The translations under genes and the position numbers were made by a program. Shown in pieces: positions 50,636 to 60,100 of a DNA stretch of 64,000 bases; the stretch's first letter is position 1; the number at the start of each line of letters is the position of its first letter. The notes below the pieces were generated by a model, which was given only the letters and a program-made list of their open reading frames with translations, had not been told where the DNA came from and searched no databases. Origin of the DNA: Candidatus Cloacimonadota bacterium (GTDB lineage: Bacteria > Cloacimonadota > Cloacimonadia > Cloacimonadales > Cloacimonadaceae); the NCBI GenBank assembly GCA_029781115.1, contig JAKOXG010000022.1, forward strand, positions 1 through 64,000, in the 5' to 3' direction.

Positions 50636-52584
50636 TAAAGACTCCTTTGAATCTTTGTTTGGATTTGTAGTGGACAATTAGTTTCACAACTAAGTTTAAA
50701 TACTTTTGCCTTTTCCCTTTTAGAGTAAGCCTTGGATACCCAGCCATCCATGATGGTTCCTTCGAGCTTTACAGATGAACTGAAGCTAAGCTCAATATTC
50801 GCTCCCTGCTCACAGGTTGTCCTGAGTATTCCCGCTTCATAGACGATCGGAATATCGGCATCAAAGTGGAAATAAACATCAATTTGGTGCTTGCCAGTGC
50901 CTTCCAAGCTGTCCACGATTAGCCAGTCTCTTTTCTTTTTATCGTATTCTATTCTTCTTTTGTGGGTCACAGGTTCTTTTAGACGCTGATAGCCGCTATG
51001 CTCACCCTCAAATACAGTTTTATCCTCATCTTCTATCCAAAGAGCGGTCTTGGGGATGGCGTTCCTCTCAAAATTCCAGAGCACATCCCTCTTCAACTCG
51101 TTTTGGTTTTGCCCGTCCACCACCACCGTATTGTGCATGGGGGTGCTCCTAAACAGCATACGCGCATCAGGATCCGCAGAATAGATATAAGAGCCCGGAT
51201 CCACGATAAAGCTTTTATCATCCATATACAGCTCAAATGACAACAAGTCTGAGTGAGTGTGGGTGCCACTACCCAACTCGGCATTCTTGCTTTTGCCGCT
51301 ATTGTTGATAAACATGTAGTCATTTTTTTGCCGAATAATATAGAAACCCGCATCGGGAAAAGAACGGGAATGCAGCTCCAGGGCGATATCCGGTATCTTA
51401 TCATACTTTTGTTTGGCACTTTCGCCCAAGAGCATCATCGCATCCAGATTGAAGCCTAAAGAAGCTGCCTTGAAGTCAGCCCTGTTAAAAAGGACGGCAG
51501 CTGTACAGAGGAGCGACCTATGTTCCAGATTGTGTTCAAATGAAAAGGGATGTATGCGGGCATCATCCTGATCTCCAATCACGGGAGCCTTGCCATCAGG
51601 CTTGGTGTAATACATGATGAATTCCAGCATTTTGTCCAATCTATGCCGGATGTCTAAGGGGATTTCAAAACCCGCTTTCTCGATCTGAATTATGGCAGAT
51701 AGGAACATCTCGGTCACAAGCCTGTGGTAGTTTGTGCTGCGCTCATAGGAAGGCCCGGTAGGCAAGACTTGGTAACGCATCTCCCTGAAGAGTTCTTTTA
51801 TGCCCCAAGACAGCCACTCCCTGCCAAACTTATCGTGCTTAAATACCAGTCCCAAGTAGATTTGACCTACCAGGTCTCCCAAATAGTGGTTGTGGTTATT
51901 GAAACGCCCCTTTTCGGGATGCAGGTATACATAGACCCCATGCTCATAGAGGGATTTAGACAGGGCATGATAAAAACTGATGTCCTTCTTTATCCTTTCT
52001 TGAAATAGAGAAGCTGCCCAGACCCAATTCACCGCCCTGATCGCCACGTCCTGAGTGCAACCCCAATTAATGCTGTGCATAAAGGGATTCTCTTTGATCC
52101 AACTGAGAATAAGTCTACGGAAATGAAGATAATAATTTTCAGCATCAGTATATCTGTAGGCAAGCCCCAAGGCCAAGGCAAAGTGAAAACGGCTGATTTC
52201 CCTGGGAATCTTGACATCAGCATCATTAGTGAGATCCACTTGAACGTATTTACGGAAGTACTTACCCTTTGGCCACACAAACCCGGAAAGGTAATCCTTG
52301 TCCCAATCTATGCCATCTGACACTTCAATTTCGTTGTTTAAGACTTGTATTCTGCCTGCACAGATCTGATTTGCCCGCTCTACATATACCTGCTTGTAGA
52401 CATCGGGCAAAACTTGATCAAATTCCAAGAATTGACAGCAAACTCCCCTTTTAGCTGCTAACAGCTTGACTATACGTCCCTGATTGAAGTCAATAATCTT
52501 CCCAGGATACAGTACAAGCAACTGCCTAACGGCTAACTCCATAAAGTCATAGTAGCTTTCTTGTCGTCTAATAAATCTCATCAT
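50635..52584 (-). CDS. heparinase II/III-like polysaccharide lyase
   Basis: A 649-residue protein: an (alpha/alpha)6 toroid in the first part (NWGCTQDVAIRAVNWVWA, GRFNNHNHYLGDL) and the heparinase II/III beta-sandwich in the second (GTHTHSDLLSFELYMDD, VDPGSYIYS, PMHNTVVVDG). His and Tyr residues in these motifs are the expected catalytic ones. No signal peptide is evident. Its presence in a biosynthetic locus suggests editing, length control or recycling of a uronic-acid-containing polymer. It is coupled by overlap to the bi-domain oxidoreductase gene. Confidence 0.87.
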   Translation of the reverse strand: MMRFIRRQESYYDFMELAVRQLLVLYPGKIIDFNQGRIVKLLAAKRGVCCQFLEFDQVLPDVYKQVYVERANQICAGRIQVLNNEIEVSDGIDWDKDYLSGFVWPKGKYFRKYVQVDLTNDADVKIPREISRFHFALALGLAYRYTDAENYYLHFRRLILSWIKENPFMHSINWGCTQDVAIRAVNWVWAASLFQERIKKDISFYHALSKSLYEHGVYVYLHPEKGRFNNHNHYLGDLVGQIYLGLVFKHDKFGREWLSWGIKELFREMRYQVLPTGPSYERSTNYHRLVTEMFLSAIIQIEKAGFEIPLDIRHRLDKMLEFIMYYTKPDGKAPVIGDQDDARIHPFSFEHNLEHRSLLCTAAVLFNRADFKAASLGFNLDAMMLLGESAKQKYDKIPDIALELHSRSFPDAGFYIIRQKNDYMFINNSGKSKNAELGSGTHTHSDLLSFELYMDDKSFIVDPGSYIYSADPDARMLFRSTPMHNTVVVDGQNQNELKRDVLWNFERNAIPKTALWIEDEDKTVFEGEHSGYQRLKEPVTHKRRIEYDKKKRDWLIVDSLEGTGKHQIDVYFHFDADIPIVYEAGILRTTCEQGANIELSFSSSVKLEGTIMDGWVSKAYSKREKAKVFKLSCETNCPLQIQTKIQRSL

Positions 52585-52638
52585 AAGCTAATACCGTAAA
52601 TGTGAGCTTTCGCAAATTGTAGTTTCGATCCCAAGTGT

Positions 52639-54750
52639 TCAGCCAACCCTCACCTTAAGTATCTGGCTTACAGGCATCGTGTTGAGATTGACTGCGTTAA
52701 AATAAAGGTAGCCTTTTTTATCCACTCCAATGGGATAAAGCTTCCCAAAGGAATTCGCATTAGCAGGGAATGAAGCAATTTCAGAAAACTCAAATGACCC
52801 CTCTTGAAACTCTTGAATACAGAACACCCTGGCACGGTTATCAGCATTATACTTGCTAACCTCATAGCCAGAACTGAAAATAACTCTATAGCTATCCCCG
52901 TCTTGATAACAATAACTTGCCAAAAACGATTTATCCGGAATGGCAGCCACCAGTTCAACTGCATCTTCGTCAATAGGCCTGTTGTTTTGCTGCAATAATT
53001 CAGCTTTTCTCAACCTAAATATCTTCTGGGCATCATATTGTGAGTCCATTGCCCAATAAATGTAGTCAGGAGTAAACTCCACTGCTACGGTTCGCCATTT
53101 CTGACTCCCAGAGCCGATTACATTCAAATCAACAAGCCCAGTCTCTTTGTTTTCCTTAAGGTAGTCAGTGCTGTAGAAAAGAAACGATTCGTCATCAAAA
53201 TCACCTGTTCCAATTATGATAAGATCTGAAAAAGGGTCCTTATGAATAGTATGTAAATGTCTTGTCCTTTTTCTATCCAAGGTGCTGAGGTAAATTTGGC
53301 CTTCTTCCCAACTCATATCGTTCCCAGTGGAAATCGTTTCTTCCCAGTATTCTTCCCATATCTTTCCCTTTAGGGGCTCACTGTCATCAGACGAACGGTG
53401 ACTCTTCTTGCAAGTAAAGGCCAGATTTGAGCCATTGTACCGGATGGTAACTTTTGCTGAATGAGTAGGAAACTCATAAACCTTAGAAAGCAATCCCTTC
53501 CCAACATCATTCTTTCTCAATGGGTTCACGATATGCTGTGTAGTATTCGCTGCTACTGAAAATGACCCTATTGAGATAATAGCAGGTGGAGCCGGGAAAG
53601 AATTGTTTTTTTCGTTAATAAACAAAAAGCCCTTGCCTGCTTTTTCGTCGTAGCAATAGTCCCAGCCCCGGTAAAGAACGTAACTTCCAGGATAGTGGAA
53701 ATGATGAACCGAGTCCCACTTTTTCAGATCATGGGACATCATTACAGTTCTTAAGCCTGAACTCTCACGAGGAGCTAACGCCACAAAATATCCAAATGGT
53801 GTTGCTAAAAACTCCTGTATTGCTGATTCAAAGCGATACATCAATTTACAACGCCTCATGATGCCACCCTGAATCCGGTAGAGACAGTTTTTATATCGCT
53901 TGGCCCTACCTGTCGCAAAAAACGAACTATCAGTTCCAGCGTTATCAATAGCCAGAAGCTGCAAATTCTCTCTCAAAACAAGCTTGCTAATTCTACTGTA
54001 GGCTCTCTGAATAAGTTTTCCGGGCACAGGTTTTGAAAAACGCTTGTTCAGCCTGCGTCTAATCCCCGTGATATTGGCATAAAATGAGCTTGAGCACACA
54101 GGGAAAAAGCATGAGGTATTTACCTCCCACGACACTACCGTAAGGTGAAGCGACAGGATGTGCCTATTGAATTTGTCATATATATACACAACTGCAGTGC
54201 TGAACCTTCGTACCCATTGTACCGTTTTGCCATCCTCAATATAAGAGCTTTCATGATATAGTCTATCGCTGTACCAACTATCACGCCATATATGCTTATT
54301 GTCTACCTCTTTCCAATACAACTCAGACTCTTTCGAACTCCCAGGCCTTGTTTTTATTGATGACCTGTGGTCTTTTAGGCAACGATAGACAATCCCATCA
54401 ACTTCCACAGCCTGCCCATATCCAGGTATCACGGTGCGGAAACCAGCAATACTATCTATGTCATCTTGTTGGTTTGCTCCTGCATAAATACCGTCCCAAT
54501 CAGGTATATTTTCTCCCGAAACACCTCCTTTAGTACACTCATAGATAATGCCATCATGTTTTACCAAGTCGTGTGGTTTATACTCTTTACCACTTACCCA
54601 ACCTCCAATGTCTGCAAGCGTAAGAGCTGCCCCTGTGATGGTAACAAGATTGGGTGAATCCGTCTCCCAGCGCGCACCGGCTTTTGAGATGTCTTTCAAA
54701 TACAGAGTTGAGTCCGCCTTTACTGAGATACTTATCTCTTTTATACGCAT
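52639..54750 (-). CDS. unrecognised modular protein: CBM5/12-like N terminus and propeller-like C terminus
   Basis: A 703-residue protein not assigned to a family. The N-terminal 160 residues hold two modules resembling CBM5/12 or phage tail-fibre modules: WVSGKEYKPHDLVKHDGIIY with ECTKGG (about 49-75), and AVEVDGIVYRCLKDH with YWKEV (about 113-150). From about 330 repeated strands with aromatic and Asp residues (FLFINEKN, FDDESFLFYSTDYL, YIYWAMDSQYDAQKIFRLRK) suggest a beta-propeller like those of glycosidases. No signal peptide is seen. AGGTGA precedes the start. It lies between the CapA-like and heparinase-like genes. It may bind or process the polymer, but that is context only. Confidence 0.7.
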   Translation of the reverse strand: MRIKEISISVKADSTLYLKDISKAGARWETDSPNLVTITGAALTLADIGGWVSGKEYKPHDLVKHDGIIYECTKGGVSGENIPDWDGIYAGANQQDDIDSIAGFRTVIPGYGQAVEVDGIVYRCLKDHRSSIKTRPGSSKESELYWKEVDNKHIWRDSWYSDRLYHESSYIEDGKTVQWVRRFSTAVVYIYDKFNRHILSLHLTVVSWEVNTSCFFPVCSSSFYANITGIRRRLNKRFSKPVPGKLIQRAYSRISKLVLRENLQLLAIDNAGTDSSFFATGRAKRYKNCLYRIQGGIMRRCKLMYRFESAIQEFLATPFGYFVALAPRESSGLRTVMMSHDLKKWDSVHHFHYPGSYVLYRGWDYCYDEKAGKGFLFINEKNNSFPAPPAIISIGSFSVAANTTQHIVNPLRKNDVGKGLLSKVYEFPTHSAKVTIRYNGSNLAFTCKKSHRSSDDSEPLKGKIWEEYWEETISTGNDMSWEEGQIYLSTLDRKRTRHLHTIHKDPFSDLIIIGTGDFDDESFLFYSTDYLKENKETGLVDLNVIGSGSQKWRTVAVEFTPDYIYWAMDSQYDAQKIFRLRKAELLQQNNRPIDEDAVELVAAIPDKSFLASYCYQDGDSYRVIFSSGYEVSKYNADNRARVFCIQEFQEGSFEFSEIASFPANANSFGKLYPIGVDKKGYLYFNAVNLNTMPVSQILKVRVG

Positions 54751-54937
54751 ATCATATCACCTATAAGCATTAATGCTTTTGTGGCAACAAGAATTCTATG
54801 TTTCAAGGCAACTTGTCCCCAGTCTGAAGGAAACCCCAACTCCTCACCTATCATCTAAGGCCCTAACTTTTGGGACTCTTGTATCAATGAAAAAGCATGG
54901 TCTCCAAGATATAGCGCTCGAACAATTGTCAATCATC

Positions 54938-56035
54938 TTACAGCTCATTCAGCTTTAGCTTGTTAATCTTACGTAGCAGCTTCGTTGGCTGCGTTAATGG
55001 GTAAAACGGCAACAAAATTAAGTGTATCACAAATCTTTTACTCGCCATCCACTTCAGCATCTGCAAAAAATGAGAAATCCCGTATTTCTTGATGCGTGGA
55101 ATCCAGCCTCCAGAAATACTACCCAAAATGGATCCATGCGAAAGATGAGTATAATATATTAGTTTGTATTTGAATCTTTCAAAGGGTGTATCTAATTTAT
55201 CGGGAATCAGACGGTTTATTTCTTTCAAATACCCAGATACTTCTTGCTTGATAACTGGCTGCATATTCCAATTTGTTAGTGCCGGAACCTGGGTAGCCTG
55301 AATCGTATGGCTATCAGAAATAGTAAACTGGACAACATTGGGCATATGATGTACGGGCTGCTGCCTTACAGAGTGACTCCTCATATTAAAGTTGCCCAAC
55401 GAGTAAACTATAGCGTTTTTTGTCCCTTTCATGACCAAGGGCTGCGGAGTATGTGAATGATTGCCAATTACGATTGAACAACCCGCATCTATCATCTCTT
55501 GAGCGTGGTCAATCTGCTTTAGAGAAGGCATCAAAACCTGAGATTCTCCCCAATGGATCATCACGACATTCAGCAAGCCTGGGGCACTCTCGTATTTGGG
55601 AGCAGAAAGCATCATTTCCTGGTACTCGATTTTGTGTCTAATATGCTGGGCCAAGCTATACACCCTTAAAACCTGCCCCTTTATTTCAAAATCCTTATGT
55701 TGATCTATCGGGCAATACATATAACCTGACTCTTTCAAAAAAGTAACAGTATCCTCATAACCCTCCTCCCCATAGTCCAGAATATGATTGTTGGCAAGAC
55801 AGAAAACCAGTTTTTCTTTGTATCTGTGCAGCCAAGTCAAGCTCTCTTGCTCGGTGGACAGCAAAACACTTTTCTCCTGCACATTTGGATAGCGTTTGTT
55901 TTTCTTTAGTAAACAGGCTTCAAGATTCACCAATACGAGATCTGCTTCAAAGAATAGATTAGCAACATATTTAAAGGGATCCTCTCCATTTTTCGTCCTC
56001 AGCAAGGTGTCCCCCAGCGCCAGAATCTTCATCAT
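54938..56035 (-). CDS. CapA-like metallophosphatase-fold protein
   Basis: A 365-residue protein of the CapA/PgsA group. ILALGDTLL, LVLVNLEACL, CLANNHILDYGEEGYEDT, MIHWGE and VIGNHSHTPQPL carry the Asp, Asn and His residues of the calcineurin-like fold. In capsule and poly-gamma-glutamate systems CapA is needed for polymer synthesis or export. No clear N-terminal membrane anchor is seen. It overlaps the CapK-like gene by 4 bases (ATGA), so the two are probably functionally paired. A 187-base gap follows. Confidence 0.88.
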   Translation of the reverse strand: MMKILALGDTLLRTKNGEDPFKYVANLFFEADLVLVNLEACLLKKNKRYPNVQEKSVLLSTEQESLTWLHRYKEKLVFCLANNHILDYGEEGYEDTVTFLKESGYMYCPIDQHKDFEIKGQVLRVYSLAQHIRHKIEYQEMMLSAPKYESAPGLLNVVMIHWGESQVLMPSLKQIDHAQEMIDAGCSIVIGNHSHTPQPLVMKGTKNAIVYSLGNFNMRSHSVRQQPVHHMPNVVQFTISDSHTIQATQVPALTNWNMQPVIKQEVSGYLKEINRLIPDKLDTPFERFKYKLIYYTHLSHGSILGSISGGWIPRIKKYGISHFLQMLKWMASKRFVIHLILLPFYPLTQPTKLLRKINKLKLNEL

Positions 56036-57396
56036 ACACCACCTCGCTTTACATTGTCCCCTTTAACGTTTTGGATTAAAAACCTTATTTTATTGGTCGA
56101 TGACCTCTCTAAGCTATCTACATATTTCACATGAAAACTAATCCGCCCTCTGTACATGGTTTCGAGTGCCTTTTTAATCCCATCCTCATCTTTTTGTGAG
56201 TAGGACTTAGATTTCACAATCAATAAGCCTGCTTCGCCGGGAACATCTTGAACGTATTGCGAATCTACCACATTTTCAAACCTCGACATCAGAAAGGAGT
56301 ATCCTGTGCAAATGACGGGCTGGAGATCGGCATCGTAAAAACACTCTTGAGTTCTTCCCTCTATGCTGTCTAAAAGCTGGTAGTTTCTGCCGCACTTGGT
56401 GCACTTATTATCCCCAAGCACTGCTCTGTCTCCAGAACGGTAACGAATGAGGGGAGTAGCGTAGTTCCAAAAGTTTGTACCGACTACCTCGCCAATTTCA
56501 CCTTTTTCAACCGGATTATCACCTGCATCCAGCACCTCCGTAATGCTCAATTGAGGATATATGTGAAACTTATCAACATGCTTACAATAGCCTGCTAAAC
56601 ACACCCCTTCAGCCATTCCATACCAATGCGTGATGTTGTCTCCCAAGTGTTTCTTTATCATATCAAGCTGGAAGGGATAAAGCTTTTCTGAGCCAAGCGC
56701 AATCAATTTGAACCTTTCTTTTAACCTAAGCTTTTGTTGATCCATTAGCCTGGCAAGCAAATATGCTGAAGATGGATATGCGTGAAGTAACTCCGTCTTT
56801 CCATATTCATCAATCAACTTAACATACTGGTCTACGTTCCTTTCCGTAAGCTGGTAAGTTGATAACACTAAGCCTTGTTTAGGTCTGAACTCAAACAGGC
56901 TCTTTATCTTGTCCCCTCTAAGGCTGGTTCTGATCGGCGATGAAGAAAGTTTCTCAGAGCGGCATCTCCATACGTCAAGAATGAACTCATTGGTAGATGC
57001 GGTATCTTGTAAATCAGTATAAAACGAAAAAGGATGTCCAGTGGAGCCACCTGTGTACCTCAAAACCTTATCTTGTACTTTGCTGTTGGAAAAAAGGGGT
57101 AAGTCGCTTCTGATATCATTTTTCTCAATTATGGGAATCAGGGAGTAATCACTAAGACTCTTTAGTTTTGAGGGATGAAAGTTTGCTGCTCTCCACATGT
57201 CTCTGTAACCTTGGATGTTATTCCAAGAGTACTCAACTATCCTTCGCAGCATCCTAAATTGCATTTCTTCCAATTCTGCATACGTTTTAAACTCGGTGCG
57301 CCTAATGAGGCTTCGAGCTCTTTTGGCGGCAACTGTTCTTTTGACAAACCGTTGTAAAACTCCTCTTTTGTACTCCTTCTTCCTGCGCGCCATCAT
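56032..57396 (-). CDS. second CapK-like adenylate-forming enzyme
   Basis: About 454 residues of the phenylacetate-CoA ligase-like ANL family. RYTGGSTGHPFSFYTDLQ is the ATP-binding loop, HWYGMAEGVCLAGYCKH the A5 region, and CTKCGRNYQLLDSIEGRTQE the hinge region with a Cys pair. It probably activates an acyl or amino-acid group for decoration of the polymer. It overlaps the CapA-like gene. An ATG at 57396 is preferred to a TTG at 57408, although neither has a strong ribosome-binding site. Confidence 0.87.
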   Translation of the reverse strand: MMARRKKEYKRGVLQRFVKRTVAAKRARSLIRRTEFKTYAELEEMQFRMLRRIVEYSWNNIQGYRDMWRAANFHPSKLKSLSDYSLIPIIEKNDIRSDLPLFSNSKVQDKVLRYTGGSTGHPFSFYTDLQDTASTNEFILDVWRCRSEKLSSSPIRTSLRGDKIKSLFEFRPKQGLVLSTYQLTERNVDQYVKLIDEYGKTELLHAYPSSAYLLARLMDQQKLRLKERFKLIALGSEKLYPFQLDMIKKHLGDNITHWYGMAEGVCLAGYCKHVDKFHIYPQLSITEVLDAGDNPVEKGEIGEVVGTNFWNYATPLIRYRSGDRAVLGDNKCTKCGRNYQLLDSIEGRTQECFYDADLQPVICTGYSFLMSRFENVVDSQYVQDVPGEAGLLIVKSKSYSQKDEDGIKKALETMYRGRISFHVKYVDSLERSSTNKIRFLIQNVKGDNVKRGGV

Positions 57397-57426
57397 GATA
57401 TCTAACAAAGCCTTATGTGCTTACAA

Positions 57427-58740
57427 TTATTTCGATAACTGTAACTTCGAAGCGAAATCCCTGCTTACCTCATGCAAGCTATGACGTTTTTGGGCAAGGG
57501 CTATTGCTCTCTCGCCCAATCTTTTCCTCAAATCCTTGTCTGAATATAAGTCCATAATCGCATTTTTGATAGCGTCACAAGTCCTTTCCGATACTACATT
57601 TCCCCATTCATATTCAGACGCATACTTATTCAGCGCAGTATCAGGGTGTGCATAAACCAAGATCGGAGTTCCAGATATCATATACTCGCTCGTTTTTGTG
57701 GGCATGGAAAGCCTTGTAACGCGAACATAATTATCTTCAAATGAAAGAGGTAATAGCAAGGTGTCCGCTGCCACCATTACATCGATTATTTTTTCGTTTG
57801 AGACAAAGCCAAACACCTTGATGCCTTTATATTCCTTTAATCTTTCCGCCTCAGGTGAGGCAAAATCATTTGTATAAACATGCAGTTGAATATCCAAGTC
57901 CTGCCCTGAATTAAGTTCATGTACTGCCCTACAGACTTCGACAAGTGCCACATTCTTCCTCCCCAACTTGCCTGCAAACATAATTACAAATCCGCTTCCG
58001 ACTTTATCCCAGTCTTGCCTTGATTTTGGCCCCCATTTGTCTATATCCACCGGATTGTGGTAATAAAGAAAATCTCGATCAAACCTTGATTTGTATTCAA
58101 CCGCCATCCACTCGCAAATGCCCATTAACACGTCAGCTTGACGAACCTGATTAAAAAACAACTCGTACCAGTCTATATTTTGCGTTAGTTCATTTGTTTT
58201 TTGGATCCAATCATCCATAAAATGAATGACATATGGCTTCTGAAGCGCAATGCGTATCTGTTCGAATAGAATAATGGGCTGTATCCCGCCCAATTGTGTG
58301 TATATCACGTCTGGATTGTATTCTTTTATCCATTGATACAGTCTCATCGAAAGATAGCTATAGCCATCATACTTTTGCTGGGAAAAGATGCCTTTGAGCC
58401 TCCCTAAGAACAGTACTATCATGGACAACAACGACCCTATTGCGTCTCCTAAATAGCCCCCAAAGGAATTTCTCGACTTCAGGCTCTTTGCATGCTTGGT
58501 AATTTTGCGGATCAATGAATTGGCCTTGGGCGTGTTAAAAGAATAACGATACTCGCCTCTTCCCCAAACATACACCCTGCTGCAGAATGAAAGATTGGAG
58601 TTTATCCTGTTTGTTGCTACAGCTATCTTATCCTTGGGATAAAGAGAAAACAGGTTTGAGAGCGTAATACCAGGACCTGTGGTATCCTCAAAGTTTTGCC
58701 CTACTATCAGAATCTTTGCAAATTGTTTCCTATTTTCCAT
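57427..58740 (-). CDS. glycosyltransferase (GT-B fold)
   Basis: A 437-residue protein with GQNFEDTTGPGITLSNLFSL at the N terminus and FVIMFAGKLGRKNVALVEVC in the donor domain. LPTKTS-like and EYMISGTPILVYAHPD stretches stand where family 4 enzymes bind the nucleotide sugar. GGAGG lies 4 bases upstream of the ATG. It follows the polymerase-like gene by 10 bases. Confidence 0.82.
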   Translation of the reverse strand: MENRKQFAKILIVGQNFEDTTGPGITLSNLFSLYPKDKIAVATNRINSNLSFCSRVYVWGRGEYRYSFNTPKANSLIRKITKHAKSLKSRNSFGGYLGDAIGSLLSMIVLFLGRLKGIFSQQKYDGYSYLSMRLYQWIKEYNPDVIYTQLGGIQPIILFEQIRIALQKPYVIHFMDDWIQKTNELTQNIDWYELFFNQVRQADVLMGICEWMAVEYKSRFDRDFLYYHNPVDIDKWGPKSRQDWDKVGSGFVIMFAGKLGRKNVALVEVCRAVHELNSGQDLDIQLHVYTNDFASPEAERLKEYKGIKVFGFVSNEKIIDVMVAADTLLLPLSFEDNYVRVTRLSMPTKTSEYMISGTPILVYAHPDTALNKYASEYEWGNVVSERTCDAIKNAIMDLYSDKDLRKRLGERAIALAQKRHSLHEVSRDFASKLQLSK

Positions 58741-58750
58741 GAGGCCTCCC

Positions 58751-60034
58751 CTACTTTACATCCTCAGCAACAATAGCACTCCTCTCATGAACGCTATCCG
58801 ACTCATCATCGGTTTTCAGGTATTTCAAATAATACATCCCCGGTATAAGTAAAAGTGGGTAATAGAACATGCGACCACTGGTATTCTTCATAAAACCCAA
58901 TACTACAAACAGGAGGCAGGACACCAACATGTAAAACCGGAAATAATGATCGGAGCGCCTGAGGCAAAGTCTCAAATGATGGTAAAGGATAAGGACCAAA
59001 GGCACAGTCCCTAAGAGCCCCACCTGAGCTAATCTGTTCAGCCAAAAGATATGAAATTCAACTTCGCGACCTGTTCCAAATATCGGGTTCGTCGCAAACG
59101 CTGCCAGGTTTTTCGGGACTCTTTCAGCTCTATATTCGACAGTAGAAAGTGGGTTTGATGTATCTATACCTGTTTCTATCACATAGCCAATATCCTTCAT
59201 CTTCCTGGAAAGGTCTTTTTGTGTAACCACGTCCGATATTGAGTAGAAGAAATCGCTTTTTACTGAGGTGGGAACAACAGCTACGAGCAACAGCAAAATT
59301 GCTGATACGATGATTGAAGCACCCAGTCTTTTTCTCCCTGCAAGAGCGAAAAGTAGACAGGCGACTGCCATCAATAAAGGGGCAGTGATGGCTGACATAA
59401 ATACAGAAACCAGGATAATTGCAATAAAAAGCAAGATGATTATCCGCAGGTTCTTTCTTTGGACAACCCCATAAAAGGCAATAAGCATGGGAATAATAAA
59501 GGGGACAGATGATGTAAAAGCATATGTTCCAAGGGCGATAGCGTAAACGGGGCCTCCCAAGCCACCAAAAACAGACTCATCTCCAAATAGTTGCCTTGCA
59601 ACCTCTGGATACCTGATGAGAACATAGATATTGGCAATTGCAGTAATGGCAATGATAATCAGAGTTGCCAGAATGACCCTTGCATAGCTGCGATGATCTC
59701 GTGAGTATACGTAGTAATTATGGATTAAAACTGCCGAAAAAACCGGATAATGCCATTCCATAAACCACTGGTTTTCAACGTCATAGTAACCACTAATCCT
59801 CATAATAAAAAAGAGGATATAGTACAGATATATCAACTTCATGGTATCGGTAAAATAAACACGGGGAGCTCTAAAAAATATGATAATATAAAAGAGATAA
59901 AACACGTATTCTCTTTTGATAAGGTTAACTCCCAATATGGGCTTGGTATTCACAAGAACGTTGAATAATCTTGAAAAGATAAAGCCCATCACTATGATGG
60001 CTATAATGTCGATTACTTTGTTGAGTTTCATCAC
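58751..60034 (-). CDS. O-antigen polymerase/ligase-like membrane protein (Wzy type)
   Basis: A 427-residue protein with about ten to eleven hydrophobic helices (for example IIILLFIAIILVSVFMSAI and FYMLVSCLLFVVLGFMKN) and a longer polar loop between the late helices (about 260-320). FATNPIFGTGREVEF in that loop is like the periplasmic loop of O-antigen polymerases. It should join lipid-linked repeat units at the periplasmic face. A GTG or the ATG one codon later may be the start. No flippase gene lies in the window. Confidence 0.8.
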   Translation of the reverse strand: MMKLNKVIDIIAIIVMGFIFSRLFNVLVNTKPILGVNLIKREYVFYLFYIIIFFRAPRVYFTDTMKLIYLYYILFFIMRISGYYDVENQWFMEWHYPVFSAVLIHNYYVYSRDHRSYARVILATLIIIAITAIANIYVLIRYPEVARQLFGDESVFGGLGGPVYAIALGTYAFTSSVPFIIPMLIAFYGVVQRKNLRIIILLFIAIILVSVFMSAITAPLLMAVACLLFALAGRKRLGASIIVSAILLLLVAVVPTSVKSDFFYSISDVVTQKDLSRKMKDIGYVIETGIDTSNPLSTVEYRAERVPKNLAAFATNPIFGTGREVEFHIFWLNRLAQVGLLGTVPLVLILYHHLRLCLRRSDHYFRFYMLVSCLLFVVLGFMKNTSGRMFYYPLLLIPGMYYLKYLKTDDESDSVHERSAIVAEDVK

Positions 60035-60100
60035 ACAAGCCTGTTGTTATTCTACAATGATCATGAATTGCACCCAGTATTATAGTAGCTATGCAGCTAT

